Below, in pieces: positions 49,020-60,101 of a stretch of DNA of 64,000 bases. Below the pieces are notes generated by a model. The model was not told where the DNA came from. It did not search any database and saw nothing but the letters and a program-made list of their open reading frames with translations. A program made the translations under genes and the position numbers. Where the stretch lies: NCBI GenBank assembly GCA_003024785.1, contig PUQB01000523.1:1-64000 (forward strand). Direction: 5' to 3'. The DNA comes from Selaginella tamariscina (taxonomy: Eukaryota; Streptophyta; Lycopodiopsida; Selaginellales; Selaginellaceae). Numbering within the stretch: position 1 is the stretch's first letter; every line of letters starts with the position of its first letter.

Positions 49020-49899
49020 TTTAAAAATTTTATGAAAAGAAGAGGAGACAAATAGAGAATATAGCTGAAGGAAAAATGAAGTCCTCAAGGAGAAGAGAGG
49101 ATAGTTCAGATGATGAGGAAGAACCTATTAAGGTTCGGGATTATAAAACTGATGAGAAAATGTTATTGCAGTTGGTAAAATCCTTAAAAAACAGTTTTGC
49201 GTATAAGGAATTGGATGCCAAGGTATGGTGTGCTAAGTGCAAAAATCCTGGGCATACTATAGATGAATGCAGACTAAAGTTGCCAAAATGTTAAATATGT
49301 GATAAAGAAGAACATTCGGCAAAAGACTACAAGTATTTTCTTAATTAAAATGTAGCACCTGTGGAAAGAGAGAAGAGAAATGAAGGAAGGAAGGAAGGTC
49401 GGTTGATAGGCCGCTTCCTGTGAGACAACCTCATGTTAACACATTCCCATTTGTAATAAGAAGCTTTATTATGGGAATTGGCAGGAAGGAAGGAACATAA
49501 ATCCTTTTAATAATAAAAGGGATGCTCCTTTACACAGGAAATAATAGGCTGTATAAAAGGAATCAAACTAATTATGTTTCACCATACAAGCCTAACATGG
49601 GAAGGAATGAGACTTCCTACAAAGGACCAGATAGTTCATATCTAAGAAAAGAAGTTTATGAAGATCAAAATGATTATAAACAAGGAGAAGTACAAAGAAG
49701 GAATTCAAATAATCTTACTTGTTATACATGTGGGGAGAAAGGACATATTTCTCCAAATTGTCCTAGGAATCAACCTTTTACTTCAAATAACGTTCTTAAA
49801 CGTCAGCCTGGAGCTAGATTAATTGATGTAGAAGAGAGTGAAGTAGAAAATCATCCTACTGTAAGAGCAGTAACCTGTATAAAAATAAATAAAAATTAG
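49020..49899 (+). pseudogene. gag, C-terminal part with two zinc knuckles (outer gypsy)
   Basis: The frame 49076-49294 has KVWCAKCKNPGHTIDECRLK, a CCHC knuckle; the next Cys-rich word follows after a stop. The frame 49522-49899 has NLTCYTCGEKGHISPNCPRN, another knuckle. The linker regions are Lys/Asn/Tyr-rich. The matching proteins in the minus-strand element are at 58658-57731. Confidence 0.7.
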
Positions 49900-50297
49900 A
49901 AATAGGAATACCTTACTGTAGAAGAAGGAAGTTCTGTATATCTGTCACATAATAGTATGCAGATAGAAGAAGAGATGAACATTCATCTCCAAGAACGAGA
50001 TCTCCCTAAGTATATCTCGGATGATGAGAAAGAACCAACAGATATACCTAAAGATTTAAAAATAACTCATTCTATTTTAGGGAGGAATATTCAGGAGAAA
50101 AAAAATTCCTATGGAAAAGAATATTCCTATAAAACAGAATATTCTTGTAAAATAGGATATTCTTATAAAACAGAATATTCCTATAAAATAGGGCATTCAT
50201 GTGAAGCAGATTCAGGATGATGTGGCAGAATCAATGGCTCAAACTTTAAGTGCATTAAGCTAATAAATTCCAATCACGTTGGGACAATTAATACATA

Positions 50298-50783
50298 TTG
50301 CCCCATATATTAAAAATCAAATTTTCAAATATTAAACATTATCCCGAAATCTTTACCTACTTATATATGATAGAAGATTCACCGAGTAGAAAACATTATA
50401 AAAAAGAAGGTGATTATGATGGGTATGTACCAAATATCACAGTATATATTGGTAGAACTAATATAAAAAGAGCACTTATAGATGGAGGTTCAAGAGTTAA
50501 CTTTATTGAAAAACATGCTTGTAAGAAAATGGGTTTAAGACCCATTGAGCTTGCTCCTTTTAATCTTAAAATGGCAGATCAAAGAAGTGTGAAGCATGTA
50601 GGTATAGTGAGAGGAGTAACTATATCCATAAAAGGTCTTAAGTATAAGGTGTCACTCATTGTCCTCCAAATGGAAAGACACTATATATACCATGTTATTA
50701 GGAAGACCTTGGTTGAAAACTGCAAAAGTTATATAGGATTGGGGAACATGAAAGATGACACTGGGAGAAGAAAAAAAAACTAG
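50298..50783 (+). pseudogene. Aspartic protease region (outer gypsy element)
   Basis: ALIDGGSRVNFIEKHACKKM: the active-site Asp is followed by Gly-Gly-Ser in place of Thr/Ser-Gly-Ala, as in the sister element. LKMADQRSVKHVGIVRGVTI then ISIKGLKYKVSLIVLQM form the flap and C-terminal strands. The frame stops at 50783; the following linker to 51216 has stops. Confidence 0.7.
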
Positions 50784-51216
50784 TGATCTATAATCATACT
50801 AAGAAGTATGTTAAAAAGGAAAATCGACCTTTTGTTTTAGAAGAATATGAGTGGTTTAATGGGTTAAATTATCAGGAAAAGTAGAAATTCTGAAAGCATT
50901 TCCTAACAAATATTGACCTTCATGTAATGCTGAAAGGAAAGAAAACTGTTCAGTAAAAGGAAAACGACAAGTTTAAATTACATAAAAAGTTTTATAAGGC
51001 AATCTCGTATGAGATTGATTTACAGGAAAAGCCTATAGAGTATACATATGTGTATACTATAAAACCTTTAGAGCAAGTGAATATAGGCACCGAAAATGAT
51101 CATAAAATTTTACTTATTACTTAGAAATTAGATAAAGAATTCCGTGAAAAAGGATTGAGTTTACTTCAAAGGTATCAGAATGTTTTTGCCTAGTCTTATA
51201 GAGATCTTAAAGGCAT

Positions 51217-51737
51217 TGTTAAACAGGAAAAGGGCTCTCTGCCTCACCTTTTCCTATTTAACCTGTTTCCTTCACGCAGACAGGAAACCTTTCATACAAC
51301 GTACAAGAAAGGCTATACATATCTGTATATATATCAGACTTCTCCCAGTGCCACTATGACTGGTCTCCAAGTCAAGGGCAAGAACGGATTTTGGCTATTG
51401 CCTTGTTTCCATTCATTGAGAGCAAACATACACACACACAAGATTCTCTAATATGCACCTTTCATTACTAACATGAATACAAAAGACAAAGTGTAGAGAA
51501 CCTTTATCTCCTGCTAAACTTCAAATGGAGACCCTCCTTCGTTGCCCTAACTTCCCTTAACTACTCTTCCTCTCGCCACGTCATCCTTTACCCTTTTCCT
51601 TTTCCTTTTCCTTACCTTTTCCTCTCGGTAAGGATTTTCCTCTTCCAAGCCTTTCCTTCCATACTTACTACGGACCTTCCTACCCTTATTCTCTCTACAG
51701 TAGGATGTCCTATGCTCCTAATATTTTACCTTTAACA
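51217..51737 (-). repeat. 3' LTR of the minus-strand gypsy element
   Basis: 521 bp; on the element's strand starts TGTTAAAGGTAAAAT and ends CCTGTTTAACA. Contains a TATA-like tgatatatatacag. It cuts the outer element's pol in the middle of a coding word. Confidence 0.75.
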
Positions 51738-51752
51738 CTGCCCCCTCCTTAT
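51738..51752 (-). promoter_or_regulatory. Polypurine tract of the minus-strand element
   Basis: AAATAAGGAGGGGGCAG on the element's strand directly before TGTTAAAG of the 3' LTR. Confidence 0.75.
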
Positions 51753-51899
51753 TTGTTGCTGTGTCCTCACGGCAACACATCCTGCGCATCCTCCTGGTAT
51801 TCCACCTCCTCCTGATCCTTGTACTTCTGAAACTCCGCTCTCTCCTTATCCAGTTCCTGCTGAACCATTGCCACCTGAAGACGAAACGCCTGCGTCTCC

Positions 51900-54010
51900 T
51901 TCCTAAGCTGCTCGTTCTCCGTGAAGACGCTGGAACTCGTCCACCACTACAGACAGAATGGTAGCAGTCTGCTGCGTCTCATCCCGCGCTCGTACCAGCC
52001 TCTGAAATAAATTCATTGGCTCCTGTGCAGTCTGTGGAGGTTTAAGCTCCACAACCGGGCTTGGAGTCCTCTGCTTGATCGGTCGCTGAATCCCCTTACT
52101 CACAAGTCCCTGGAGTGCCGTCATCTTCGGCGCCATCACGCTCTCAACTGCTTGTACAATGAGCCGCTGAATGTCTGCCCTATCTTTAATCGTGTACCCG
52201 GCATTTACGAGGTGATTGAAGAGATTCGCCGCAATCTGCGTTGCGTCCTGTATCTCGTTTCCCCCTTTATCCGTCTGCTCGACCATTTCCTGCTGGAGCT
52301 GTGCAAGACACTGTGCAAACTACATCTGCGTCTCCGTAGCCTGCACCTCTTTTCGCGCAAACGCCCTCCGTCTTTTGAAAACCGCATCCGTCTGCATTCC
52401 GCCATCAAGATTCTGCTGAATCGGCTCCTCCTCCTCCAGGCGGAAATCAGTCACTGGCACCCCCTGCGACCCACTTCCCCGATACATCCCTCGTCCATAC
52501 ATACCTGTATGTGTGCGTGAGAATGCTGAAAGGGCGGCGGATTAAACTGATGCCTCAGAAACTTTGCTTCCCGCGCCATCTCCTCAGCTTCTCTCGCAAT
52601 TCCCCACTACTTCCTCATCGGTTATATCCACCGTTGTGGGTGTAACCGTCGGGAAAGGGAATATCCGAGGATACTTTCTGCTTGTCCTCGATCTCCGTCG
52701 TCCGTTCCCCAACCTGCTGGCTCACCCTCATCACATCCCTTCTTCTTATAAGGGTCTATTTCTCCCAACGGGATTATCATCATCCGTCTCTCACGCAACA
52801 GTTTACATATTCTCCTGTTCCTTTCCCACCTGCGGTTCCAGCTCCGACTGAAGTTTTCCACTCTCCTGCCTGGCTTTTGTTCTCCGTTCCTTCTCAACCT
52901 CCTTTGGTTCCTCGTCCTCTCCAGGTTCGTCCTCTTCCTCCTGTTCCACGAAGGTTCTTCTTCCCGTATGATCTCTCCTGCCTGCTCGTCTTCCTCCTCG
53001 TCAAGGTCTACCACTATTCTCGGCTCGGAGTTATCCTGTACTCCTGGCTTTGACTTCTTACCTTTTTCACCCGATCTAGTGTTCCTCCTCGCGGTCGTTG
53101 ATCTCTCGACCTTTGATTTCTTCCTCTTTGGCGTTCTCTCCCTGTTTCTCCTCCTCTGCCTGCAGGTCAGCTCTACTCCTTTTCCCTTCGTCTCCCCCAT
53201 CTTGCGCTTGGTTTGCTTCTTCTGGAGTGACTCCGTTTCTCTCCTCACTTGCTTCATACGCGCGACTATCTCCGGCCCCGCCGGTTCGCCGTATTGGCGT
53301 ACATATCCGCGATTATCTGTACCCATGTGAAGGCCATCATGGACGAAGGCTCTCCCTTTTTTCTCTAACTCCTGCATTGCACAGAGGTGCTCCCTCAAGC
53401 CTTTTCAGCAAAATACCCCCACTCCTACTGGCCTCTTTTCCTTTAATCCGTCATATAAAGACATGACCGGATTCGATGCTGTAATATAAGATGTCCGAAA
53501 TTCGAACGCGTTAACGATAAAATTCATCGCTAACTGCGTTTCCTCCCTCAGGTCGGAAAGCTTCAACCCCACCTTGCTCACGTACTGCTTGCCTTCCTTT
53601 AAGTACTCTGTGAGGTGTGCCTTCTCGGCCTTTACCTCTCCTTCCGAATGTGGGAGGTGAAATACCTCCTCCACCAACCTATCGGTGAAAAGGAGTTTCC
53701 TCTCCTCTGCATAAGCTACAAACCTGTATCCGGCTTCTCCACCTTCTCCAAAGCATCACTAAGGTGAAGCATTCTTCATCATGAGGTTCGGCATCTCTTA
53801 GAATCTCCGCGTATGGCCACAAACCTATCTCTCGCAGAACCTTCTCCATTTCACAGGAAAATCCCATTTGTGTGCATCTGGACTTCCCCAATCTCTCTCC
53901 ATCAGGAGGATTCACCAACTCCCGGCAATTCCGCGCAGACACAAGACCCTTCTTTGCCGACATCTCTCTCTCACTGCGAAACCCTAGATCTCTGCCTTGT
54001 TTTTCGTGCA
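51900..54010 (-). CDS. Unrecognised coding zone between integrase and 3' LTR
   Basis: Minus-strand frames follow one another: 54011-53679, 53677-53405, 53398-52622 (258 residues), 52502-52320 and 52286-51903. The first pair is mixed in character, with a GLKLSDLREETQLAMNFIVN helix. The long one is extremely rich in Arg, Lys and Glu, with an acidic RIVVDLDEEEDEQAG patch. The last has DRADIQRLIVQAVESVMAPK and RARDETQQTATIL, helical and capsid-like in character. No enzyme motif, no env-like signal or membrane segment seen. Extra same-strand ORFs after pol are known in Athila/Tat/Retand elements, but I do not recognise this one. The pieces are probably one or two broken genes. Confidence 0.45.
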
Positions 54011-54089
54011 CTTCAGAGAGCAGAATATGCTCTTCAACTCAACATAAATATTACTCCCTTCAACGAGGTATTTCCTTACCTTATTAAGG

Positions 54090-55321
54090 TTAACCTTTCC
54101 TTCTATTGCTCTCCTTCCAATGTTTCCAAATCCACCACACCTTCGTCCTTACAGATTTAACCCGAAAAGGGCCTATCCAGTTCAAATTAAACTTTTGGCC
54201 TATTTCATCCACCTTTCCCCTGTACCAAAGGACGAGATCACCTACCTTTATCTCTTTGCCTTTCCTTCGCCTATCTAGCCAAACCTTCCGCCTTCTCTGA
54301 ATCGCCTGTATCGTCCACAGGGCATGCATTCTCCTCTCATCTAACTTCTCTAGCTCTATTAAACGAGCTTCCAAAGACTCCTTCTCCCCATCCTATATTG
54401 AATTGCTATTCTCAAGGACGGCACAATATACTCCATCGGAGTTATAGCCTCCAATCCATACGCAAGCTTAAAAGGTGTCGTACCTGTAGTCACCTTATAA
54501 GCTGTTCTATAGGCCCATAATACTTCTGGTAACCTTTCATCCCAATCCTTCTTATTTTCCTGAACCACCTTCCTTAAAACGTTTTTAAGGACTTTGTTTG
54601 TAGATTCAGCTTGTCCATTACCTTGTGGGTAATATGGTGTAGACTTCTTATGTTTTATCACAAACTCCCTCATAAGCATTTCTATTGTTTCATTCACGAA
54701 ATGCTTTCCTCTATCACTCACAATTTCCTTAGGAATACCATAACGTACTATTATAGTATATATATAACCTTCGCTGTATTATATGCATCAGCCTTTCTCA
54801 TAGGCTCTGCCTCTACCCATTTAGTCATATAATCTGTTAAAACCAATATATATTGATTCCTTTTTGAGCTTATAGGATTAACTGGTCCTATAAAATCCAT
54901 TCCCCATTTTTGGAAAGGTTCCAGTGGTAGAACTGGATTATAAGGTTGTATTTGTTTCTTTGGAGGCAATTGTGCACGTTGGCATTTATCACATGCCTTA
55001 CAATATCTATTTACATCTCTCCATAAAGTAGGCCACCATAACCCTGCCTGAAGGATTTTCCTTCCTGTTATTTCCTCTGCAAAATGTCCTCCTGCAAGGC
55101 CTGAATGAGCCTCTTTAAGAACCTCTGGGCCTCTAAAGGATCCACACACCTTCGTAATACCCCTCGGACCCCAGTTTATACAGCTTTCCTCCCACGAGAG
55201 AAAAGTGTCGTGTCCTCACGACAAAGAGCTTCCTTTCATCGGGCGTCTTATAAGTAAGTGGTACTATTCCAGTGGCTAGATATTGTGTAATATGATCTAA
55301 CCACCTTAATGGAACATCCAC
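54090..55321 (-). pseudogene. Integrase (minus-strand gypsy element)
   Basis: Order on the minus strand: the HHCC zinc domain in the frame 55149-54751 (HSGLAGGHFAEEITGRKILQ, then KACDKCQRAQ), the catalytic core start KWGMDFIGPVNPI with the first Asp and VLTDYMTKWVEA, then the frame 54721-54359 with SDRGKHFVNE (second Asp) and TPYYPQGNGQAESTNKVLK (catalytic Glu), then 54374-54090 with a GPFRV end of the GPY/F type. Frameshifts near 54740 and 54365 break it. Confidence 0.85.
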
Positions 55322-56121
55322 ACGAAATAAACTGCATCAGGAAAGTCATCCATAGTACGAATAGGAAGTTCGCCTGTTTTAATACGACTTAAATGATCAG
55401 CCTGTTCGTGTTGCTTTCCAGGTTTATGAATTATTTCAAAATCATATTCCTGCAGAAGTAGGAACCACCTGGCTAACCTTCCTGTAAGTACAGGTTTATT
55501 AAGTAAATATAATAAAGCCTTATGATCCACAAAAAGTTTTACTTTATTAGCCAAAAGATAATGTCTAAATTTGTGGATAGCATATACCATACCCAATGCT
55601 TCCTTTTCTGTAGTAGTGTAATTTACCTCTGCAGGTGTGAGCCTGCGACTAGCATAATAAATAGGACGATCCTTACCGTCCTCTTGCATTTGCGTAAGGA
55701 CAGCTCCTATAGCAATATCAGAGGCATCAACTTGTACATGGAATTCCCGATCCCACTTGGGACTAACCAATATGGGGGCTTTAATAAGAGCCGTTCGAAG
55801 GTTATCAAATGCCTCTTGACACTCTGAAGTCCAAACATATGGCACATCAACCTTAAGCAAGTCGGTTAAAGGTTTGGCGAGTTTAGCATAATGCTTTATA
55901 AACCGCCTATGGTAGCCTATTTTGCCTAAAAACCTTCGTAACTCCTTTATATCCTGTGGTGGTTGTAGGCTAAGGATAACCTTAACCTTGTCCTGATCAA
56001 CCAATATTCCTTCCTTACAAACCACATGTCCTAAAAGGACTCCTGATTTAACAAAAAAATTACATTTTTCTGGATTTAAAGCAACTGAATTTTGTCTGCA
56101 TTTCTGGAAACATTTTTCCAA
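55306..56121 (-). pseudogene. Reverse transcriptase thumb and RNase H (minus-strand gypsy)
   Basis: Open frame of 271 residues: the RT connection (LGHVVCKEGILVDQDKV, LRRFLGKIGYHRRFIKHYAK), then RNase H with QVDASDIAIGAVL (catalytic Asp), TEKEALGMVYAIHKFRHYL (catalytic Glu), VDHKALLYLL (catalytic Asp) and the QADHLSRI end. Catalytic residues are all present, so this part decayed little. Confidence 0.85.
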
Positions 56122-56629
56122 ACACTGTAATGTTCCTGTTTTGTACTATACACACTAAAGTCATCCATAAAGACTTTCATAAAATCTAAAAGGTATTCAC
56201 GAAAGGTATCCGTTATAATTCTTTGAAACGTAAAGGGTGCATTACATAAGCCAAAAGGCATAACCCTATAGGCATAGGCACCCCACGGACTTATAAAAGC
56301 GTCTTATGTTGATCTGCTGGAGCTACCATCACCTGATTATATCCTGAAAAGCCATCCATAAAGGAATACATTTCATGGCCTGCGACATTATCCAGCATTT
56401 CCTCTGTGAAAGGAATAGGAAAGATATCCTTAGTTGTAACATCATTTAGCTTTTTATAATTGACACACACTCTTAGCTTCCCATTCTTTTTAGGGACGAT
56501 CACGAGTGGTGACAACCATTGCGCTCCTTGTATAGGATATATAAAGCCAACCTTCAACAGTTTCACGAGTGGTGACAACCATTGCGCTCCTTGTATAGGA
56601 TATATAAAGCCAACCTCAACATTTATCAA
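56076..56629 (-). pseudogene. Reverse transcriptase palm and fingers (minus-strand gypsy)
   Basis: Two frames: 56629-56291 with IVPKKNGKLRVCVNYKKLND and SFMDGFSGYNQV, and 56261-56076 with [15 protein letters not shown] and KVFMDDFSVYS, the catalytic pair as FMDD in place of YxDD. A 63-base tandem duplication (56501-56563 start to start) repeats 21 residues before the fingers. A frameshift lies near 56275. Confidence 0.8.
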
Positions 56630-56846
56630 TTTCCTCTTTCACCAATTAGCATAGTTAGGATTCATCCTGTATGCACTTTGTTAGCCGGTTGGCCGCCGGC
56701 AATAATTGAATAGTGTGCATACATATCTCTGGTGGTATTCCTTTAAGATCCTGATAGGACCATGCAAATACATCCTTGTATTTGGCTAAAACATCAATCC
56801 TTATTTCCTAAAATCAGGATTCAATCCTTGAGCTATATTTAATATC

Positions 56847-57257
56847 TTAGGTTCCATTTCTTGTACCTATATTAACTTGCTCTAAAGGATCGTTCGTGTA
56901 GATATATGTATATTCAGCAGGTTGTTCCTGCAAATTCATTTCATAAGGAACAGACTTATAAATTTTTTCCTGCAAACCCAGATTGTTCTGTTCCTGTTCC
57001 TTTTGAAAGATGCTTTTTCTTTCCTTCAGAATGGCATATAAATCAATCTCTGCAAGAGCTTTTAGATCAGGATATGTTTTTAAAATTTGCTCTTCCTCCT
57101 GATCATCCAAGCCCCGCACCCAATCATACCCTTCCAATGCAACTGGCCGATCCTTCTGTGCTAAGTATCCCTTAGCATAAGTATGAATATCGACCTTCAA
57201 GTCACCTTGTTCTATTGTCATTTTTCCTGAGCCCCAATCCTGCACCGCTTGGGCCAC
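56847..57257 (-). pseudogene. Protease-RT linker (minus-strand gypsy)
   Basis: 136 residues, acidic, with LEGYDWVRGLDDQEEEQILK and TYIYTNDPLEQVNIGT. The second word is kept in the outer element as TYVYTIKPLEQVNIGT near 51040-51090, which shows how the two elements correspond. Confidence 0.6.
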
Positions 57258-57272
57258 CTTAAGCCAAGGTCG

Positions 57273-57659
57273 TCATAACAACATAGTATATGTTGCATCC
57301 TGTCCTTCCATTCGTAGGACAATTAAGGATATTTTGTATTTAAGTCCTTTAACGGATATAGTGACTGCTCTCACAATGCCCAATGGCCTTACACTTCGTT
57401 GATCAGCCATTTTAAGGTTAAATGGAGCCGGTTGGATAGGTCCTAAACCCATTTTTTTACATTCTCCTTCCTCAATAAAATTCACACCTGAACCTCCATC
57501 TACTAATACTCTCTTTAACTTATTCCTTCCCACATATACTGTGATGCAAGGAACATGTCCATCATAATCACCTTCATACAGTACTTCCTTATCCATTTTA
57601 CAAACTGTATATCCTTCACGTGAAGGTGATGTTTGCTGAACTAAACTTAATGCATTCAA
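57273..57659 (-). pseudogene. Aspartic protease (minus-strand gypsy)
   Basis: VLVDGGSGVNFIEEGECKKM with the active-site Asp, then NLKMADQRSVRPLGIVRAVT and ISLIVLRMEGQDATYTMLL. The DGGS site matches that of the outer element, so this variant of the DTGA motif is a family trait. Confidence 0.75.
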
Positions 57660-57730
57660 TATCTGATTCTTATATAAGGAGCTACCTTTATCAATTGTCC
57701 AAGCGTAACCTTTACCTCCTGATTGATAGC

Positions 57731-58835
57731 TTAGTGATACATGGAGTCCATTGTTTCATCATGTAATGGTAATAATGAAAAACTTTGTTCACCTTTATCT
57801 ATATCACCTTTGTCTGTACCTTCTGATTCGTTATCAGTTTGACCTTTCTGGTCAGGATCCTGCTCCTGCTTTCTTACATTTTCCTGTAACAAGCTCTCCT
57901 TCTTGTTAGGAATAGTAACCACCTCTCCTTCTCCATAACAAGAGGATTCCTTCTTCTTCTCTTGAAGAGCTATAACTGCCCTTGCAACAGGTGGATACTC
58001 ATCCTTTTCTTCCTCTATTTGAATAAGCCGTGTTGTAGGCTGCACATTAGTCGTTCTGGTGGAAGTAGGAGGTTGTACCTTCTGCCTAGGACATTCCCTA
58101 GAGATATGTCCTGTTTCACCACATGTATAACAAACCTGGGAAGGAAAATTCCTACCCTGTGGTCCTTGTTTATCATTTCCTTTTATAGGAATCATTTCTG
58201 CCTCTTTGACCTTGATATGGTCTTTCCTCTCCTCTATATTGCCTATCATTTCTTTTAGAATAAGGTCTATCATCCTGCCACGCCTTATATGGACCATTTC
58301 TTCCTGCATAATACCTTTCCTCTCTAATTTCGTAAGGATTATCATTCCTTCTATCATAATATCCAGTATTCCTGTTCTGATAAGGAACTTCATTCCTTCT
58401 GTCATACACATTGTTTCTGTTCTTATAAGGAATGACATTATCATTCCTATCATTCCCACGATTCCTGTTAGGTGGGAACCTTCTAGGAGGTGGACGTTCA
58501 TCCATTCTCCTTTCTCTCTCTATACTAGCCACATTCTGGTTCAGGAAATGTTTGCAGTTTTGGGCCACATGTCCTTCCTTTCCACATATTTGGCATGTAG
58601 GCAGTTGCAGCCTACATTCCTCCACCGTATGGCCCGGATTGTTACATTTAGTCACCATACTTTTTCCTTTAACTCCTCTTTAACTGTCATTCCTTTTAAA
58701 GTTTTCATCATTTGAGCCAATGCTTTCTCATTTATAAGATTTTCGAACTTTTACTACATCAGCTTCCTCTTCCTCTTCATCAGAGGTTTCTTCCTTTCTT
58801 CCATATACTTTCAACTTTCCTTCTGCAATCTTTTC
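57731..58835 (-). pseudogene. gag C-terminal half with zinc knuckles (minus-strand gypsy)
   Basis: The frame 58658-58173 has TKCNNPGHTVEECRLQ then CQICGKEGHVAQNCKHFLN, two knuckles in a row. 58501-57731 has VCYTCGETGHISRECPRQK, a third, followed by an acidic tail. Between them lies a long Arg/Asn/Tyr-rich low-complexity stretch. The capsid half is cut off by the young element at 58835. Confidence 0.7.
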
Positions 58836-59799
58836 TGTCATAGTTTTACTATGACTCAACCCTTTACTTTGGGGTTTGACTGTTGTTACCTACCGAGTTG
58901 TGTAACGAACCCTAGATGTAGTAGGAAACAGGCCCACTTAGTGCACTTGGGTATCTGGTGATGGTCCGGCCGGGTGTCATTAGGTATTTGCAGGAAACTC
59001 TAGGTGAAGCTAGAACTTACCTTCTAGAAACTCTCCCCCGGTTTGACGTAGGTTTTTTGTTAAATATAGCTTGTCAAAAGGGTTAGGGACACCCCTAGGG
59101 TTGACCTAACCCTAGGGTTGCCCTAACCCCACGCCCTAATCCCCCCCCTAGGGTTAGGTTTAGGGTTAGGTTAGGCAACCATTTTCTCTAAGGGCTGGCA
59201 TTTTGTGCCAGCCCACTTACTCATTTAGGTAAACAGGGGGGGGGGGTCCGTCACATAAATAAGGTAGAGTGTATGTAGTGAGGCTTCCTGGGTTCAAAAG
59301 AGAGCTCGTTAACCTCCTACCGGTGCAAGCTAAGCTTGTGTCGTTAAGGTGCAACCCTCTGTTGTGCCGCCCAAACTTCCACACGACAGGGGTACAACCC
59401 ACCCTAGGGTTAGACTATCCTTATCGTTGGTAGGATCTTGCCTTTGAGACAAGGGCACGTCACTTCCAAGGAGTTAGCCAGATTCCTTGGTCCGAAAACC
59501 TGCTCGCAAGCTCAAAGGTATTGCCCGAGTTCACGTTCCGCAGAACTAGTGGTTGAGGCCTTGCTTCGGCCGCCTCAACCACGCCAAGCTAGGAACAACA
59601 CCTATAACTCGGCCAGTTCGTGCATCCTGATTCACAAGGTGAGTCTCGTTCGTGGACTTGGTCAGTTAGGGTTTAAGTTCCTAAGGGTTGGGTTCCTAAT
59701 ACGGGTTACTTTACCAGATTCCGTGGGGTTTCCAGAGAGGGGATTCCAGGGTTGGCACCTGGCAAGCCGCCTTTGTGGCACCAGGTAAAAACTCTGACA
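58836..59799 (+). repeat. 5' LTR of the young gypsy element
   Basis: 964 bp, TGTCATAG to CTCTGACA with inverted TGTCA/TGACA ends. Same family as 47983-48987 and the LTRs of LARD A and B. It has a G run (59237-59246) and telomere-like words at 59088-59180. Confidence 0.9.
59088..59180. repeat. Telomere-like motif cluster in young LTR
   Basis: A string of CCTAGGGTT/AACCCTAGGG and taggtttagggttaggttagg words within about 90 bases, upstream of the G run. Conserved in the solo LTR and, in decayed form, in LARD B near 31500-31575. Confidence 0.7.
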
Positions 59800-59801
59800 A
59801 T

Positions 59802-59813
59802 TGGTATCAGAGC
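59802..59813 (+). promoter_or_regulatory. Primer binding site, initiator-Met tRNA
   Basis: TGGTATCAGAGC begins two bases after the LTR and is the standard complement of the plant initiator-Met tRNA 3' end. Confidence 0.9.
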
Positions 59814-60101
59814 AAGTTCTCTGCGGTCATAGGACTACCTTAAGTCATAGAGTGTTTCAATGTTTAGATAACTCTAAATTCTTGATCTACTCTATCGCTT
59901 TGGTTAACATGTCTGTATTCTGCGCAGAGAGTTTGATCCTGTGAGTTGTCAAACTTCGGAGAACACTTGCTCAGTGAGTCGGCGTGAGATTCTAGGTATG
60001 TCCGAAAGTCTTATGCTAGTTCAAGCTGATGTGTGTGGGTGTACAACCTGTGCAGGGTGTTTCCAACTTAACATTGGGAATATTCCGAGCATATTCTCCG
60101 A

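Larger units (their letters stand above)
46552..51216 (+). mobile_element. Outer Ty3/gypsy element (oldest layer of the nest)
   Basis: 5' LTR 46552-47102, primer site from 47105, gag (47281-about 47940, then 49020-49900), protease region 50298-50783, protease-RT linker to 51216, where the 3' LTR of the minus-strand element begins. The RT and everything after it, including its own 3' LTR, should lie beyond the window's right end. A solo LTR of another family splits gag. It is a relative of the minus-strand element: protease and linker proteins are clearly alike, and both LTRs begin TGTTAA and end TTAACA. Confidence 0.75.
51217..58835 (-). mobile_element. Minus-strand Ty3/gypsy element (middle layer), Athila/Tat-like
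   Basis: 3' LTR 51217-51737, polypurine tract 51738-51752, an unrecognised coding zone 51900-54010, integrase, RNase H, RT, protease and two-knuckle gag up to 58835, where the young element has inserted. The 5' LTR and capsid part must lie beyond the window. Integrase and RNase H sequences (NYTTTEKEALGMVYAIHKFR, then the KALLYLLNKP and QADHLSR words) resemble the plant Athila/Tat side of Ty3/gypsy rather than chromoviruses. Several frameshifts. Confidence 0.75.

Noticed and set aside
51761-53466. Long plus-strand open frames opposite the post-integrase zone
   Set aside because: They are mirror frames of the minus-strand Arg/Glu-rich coding sequence, Leu/Ser/Pro-rich as expected of such shadows.
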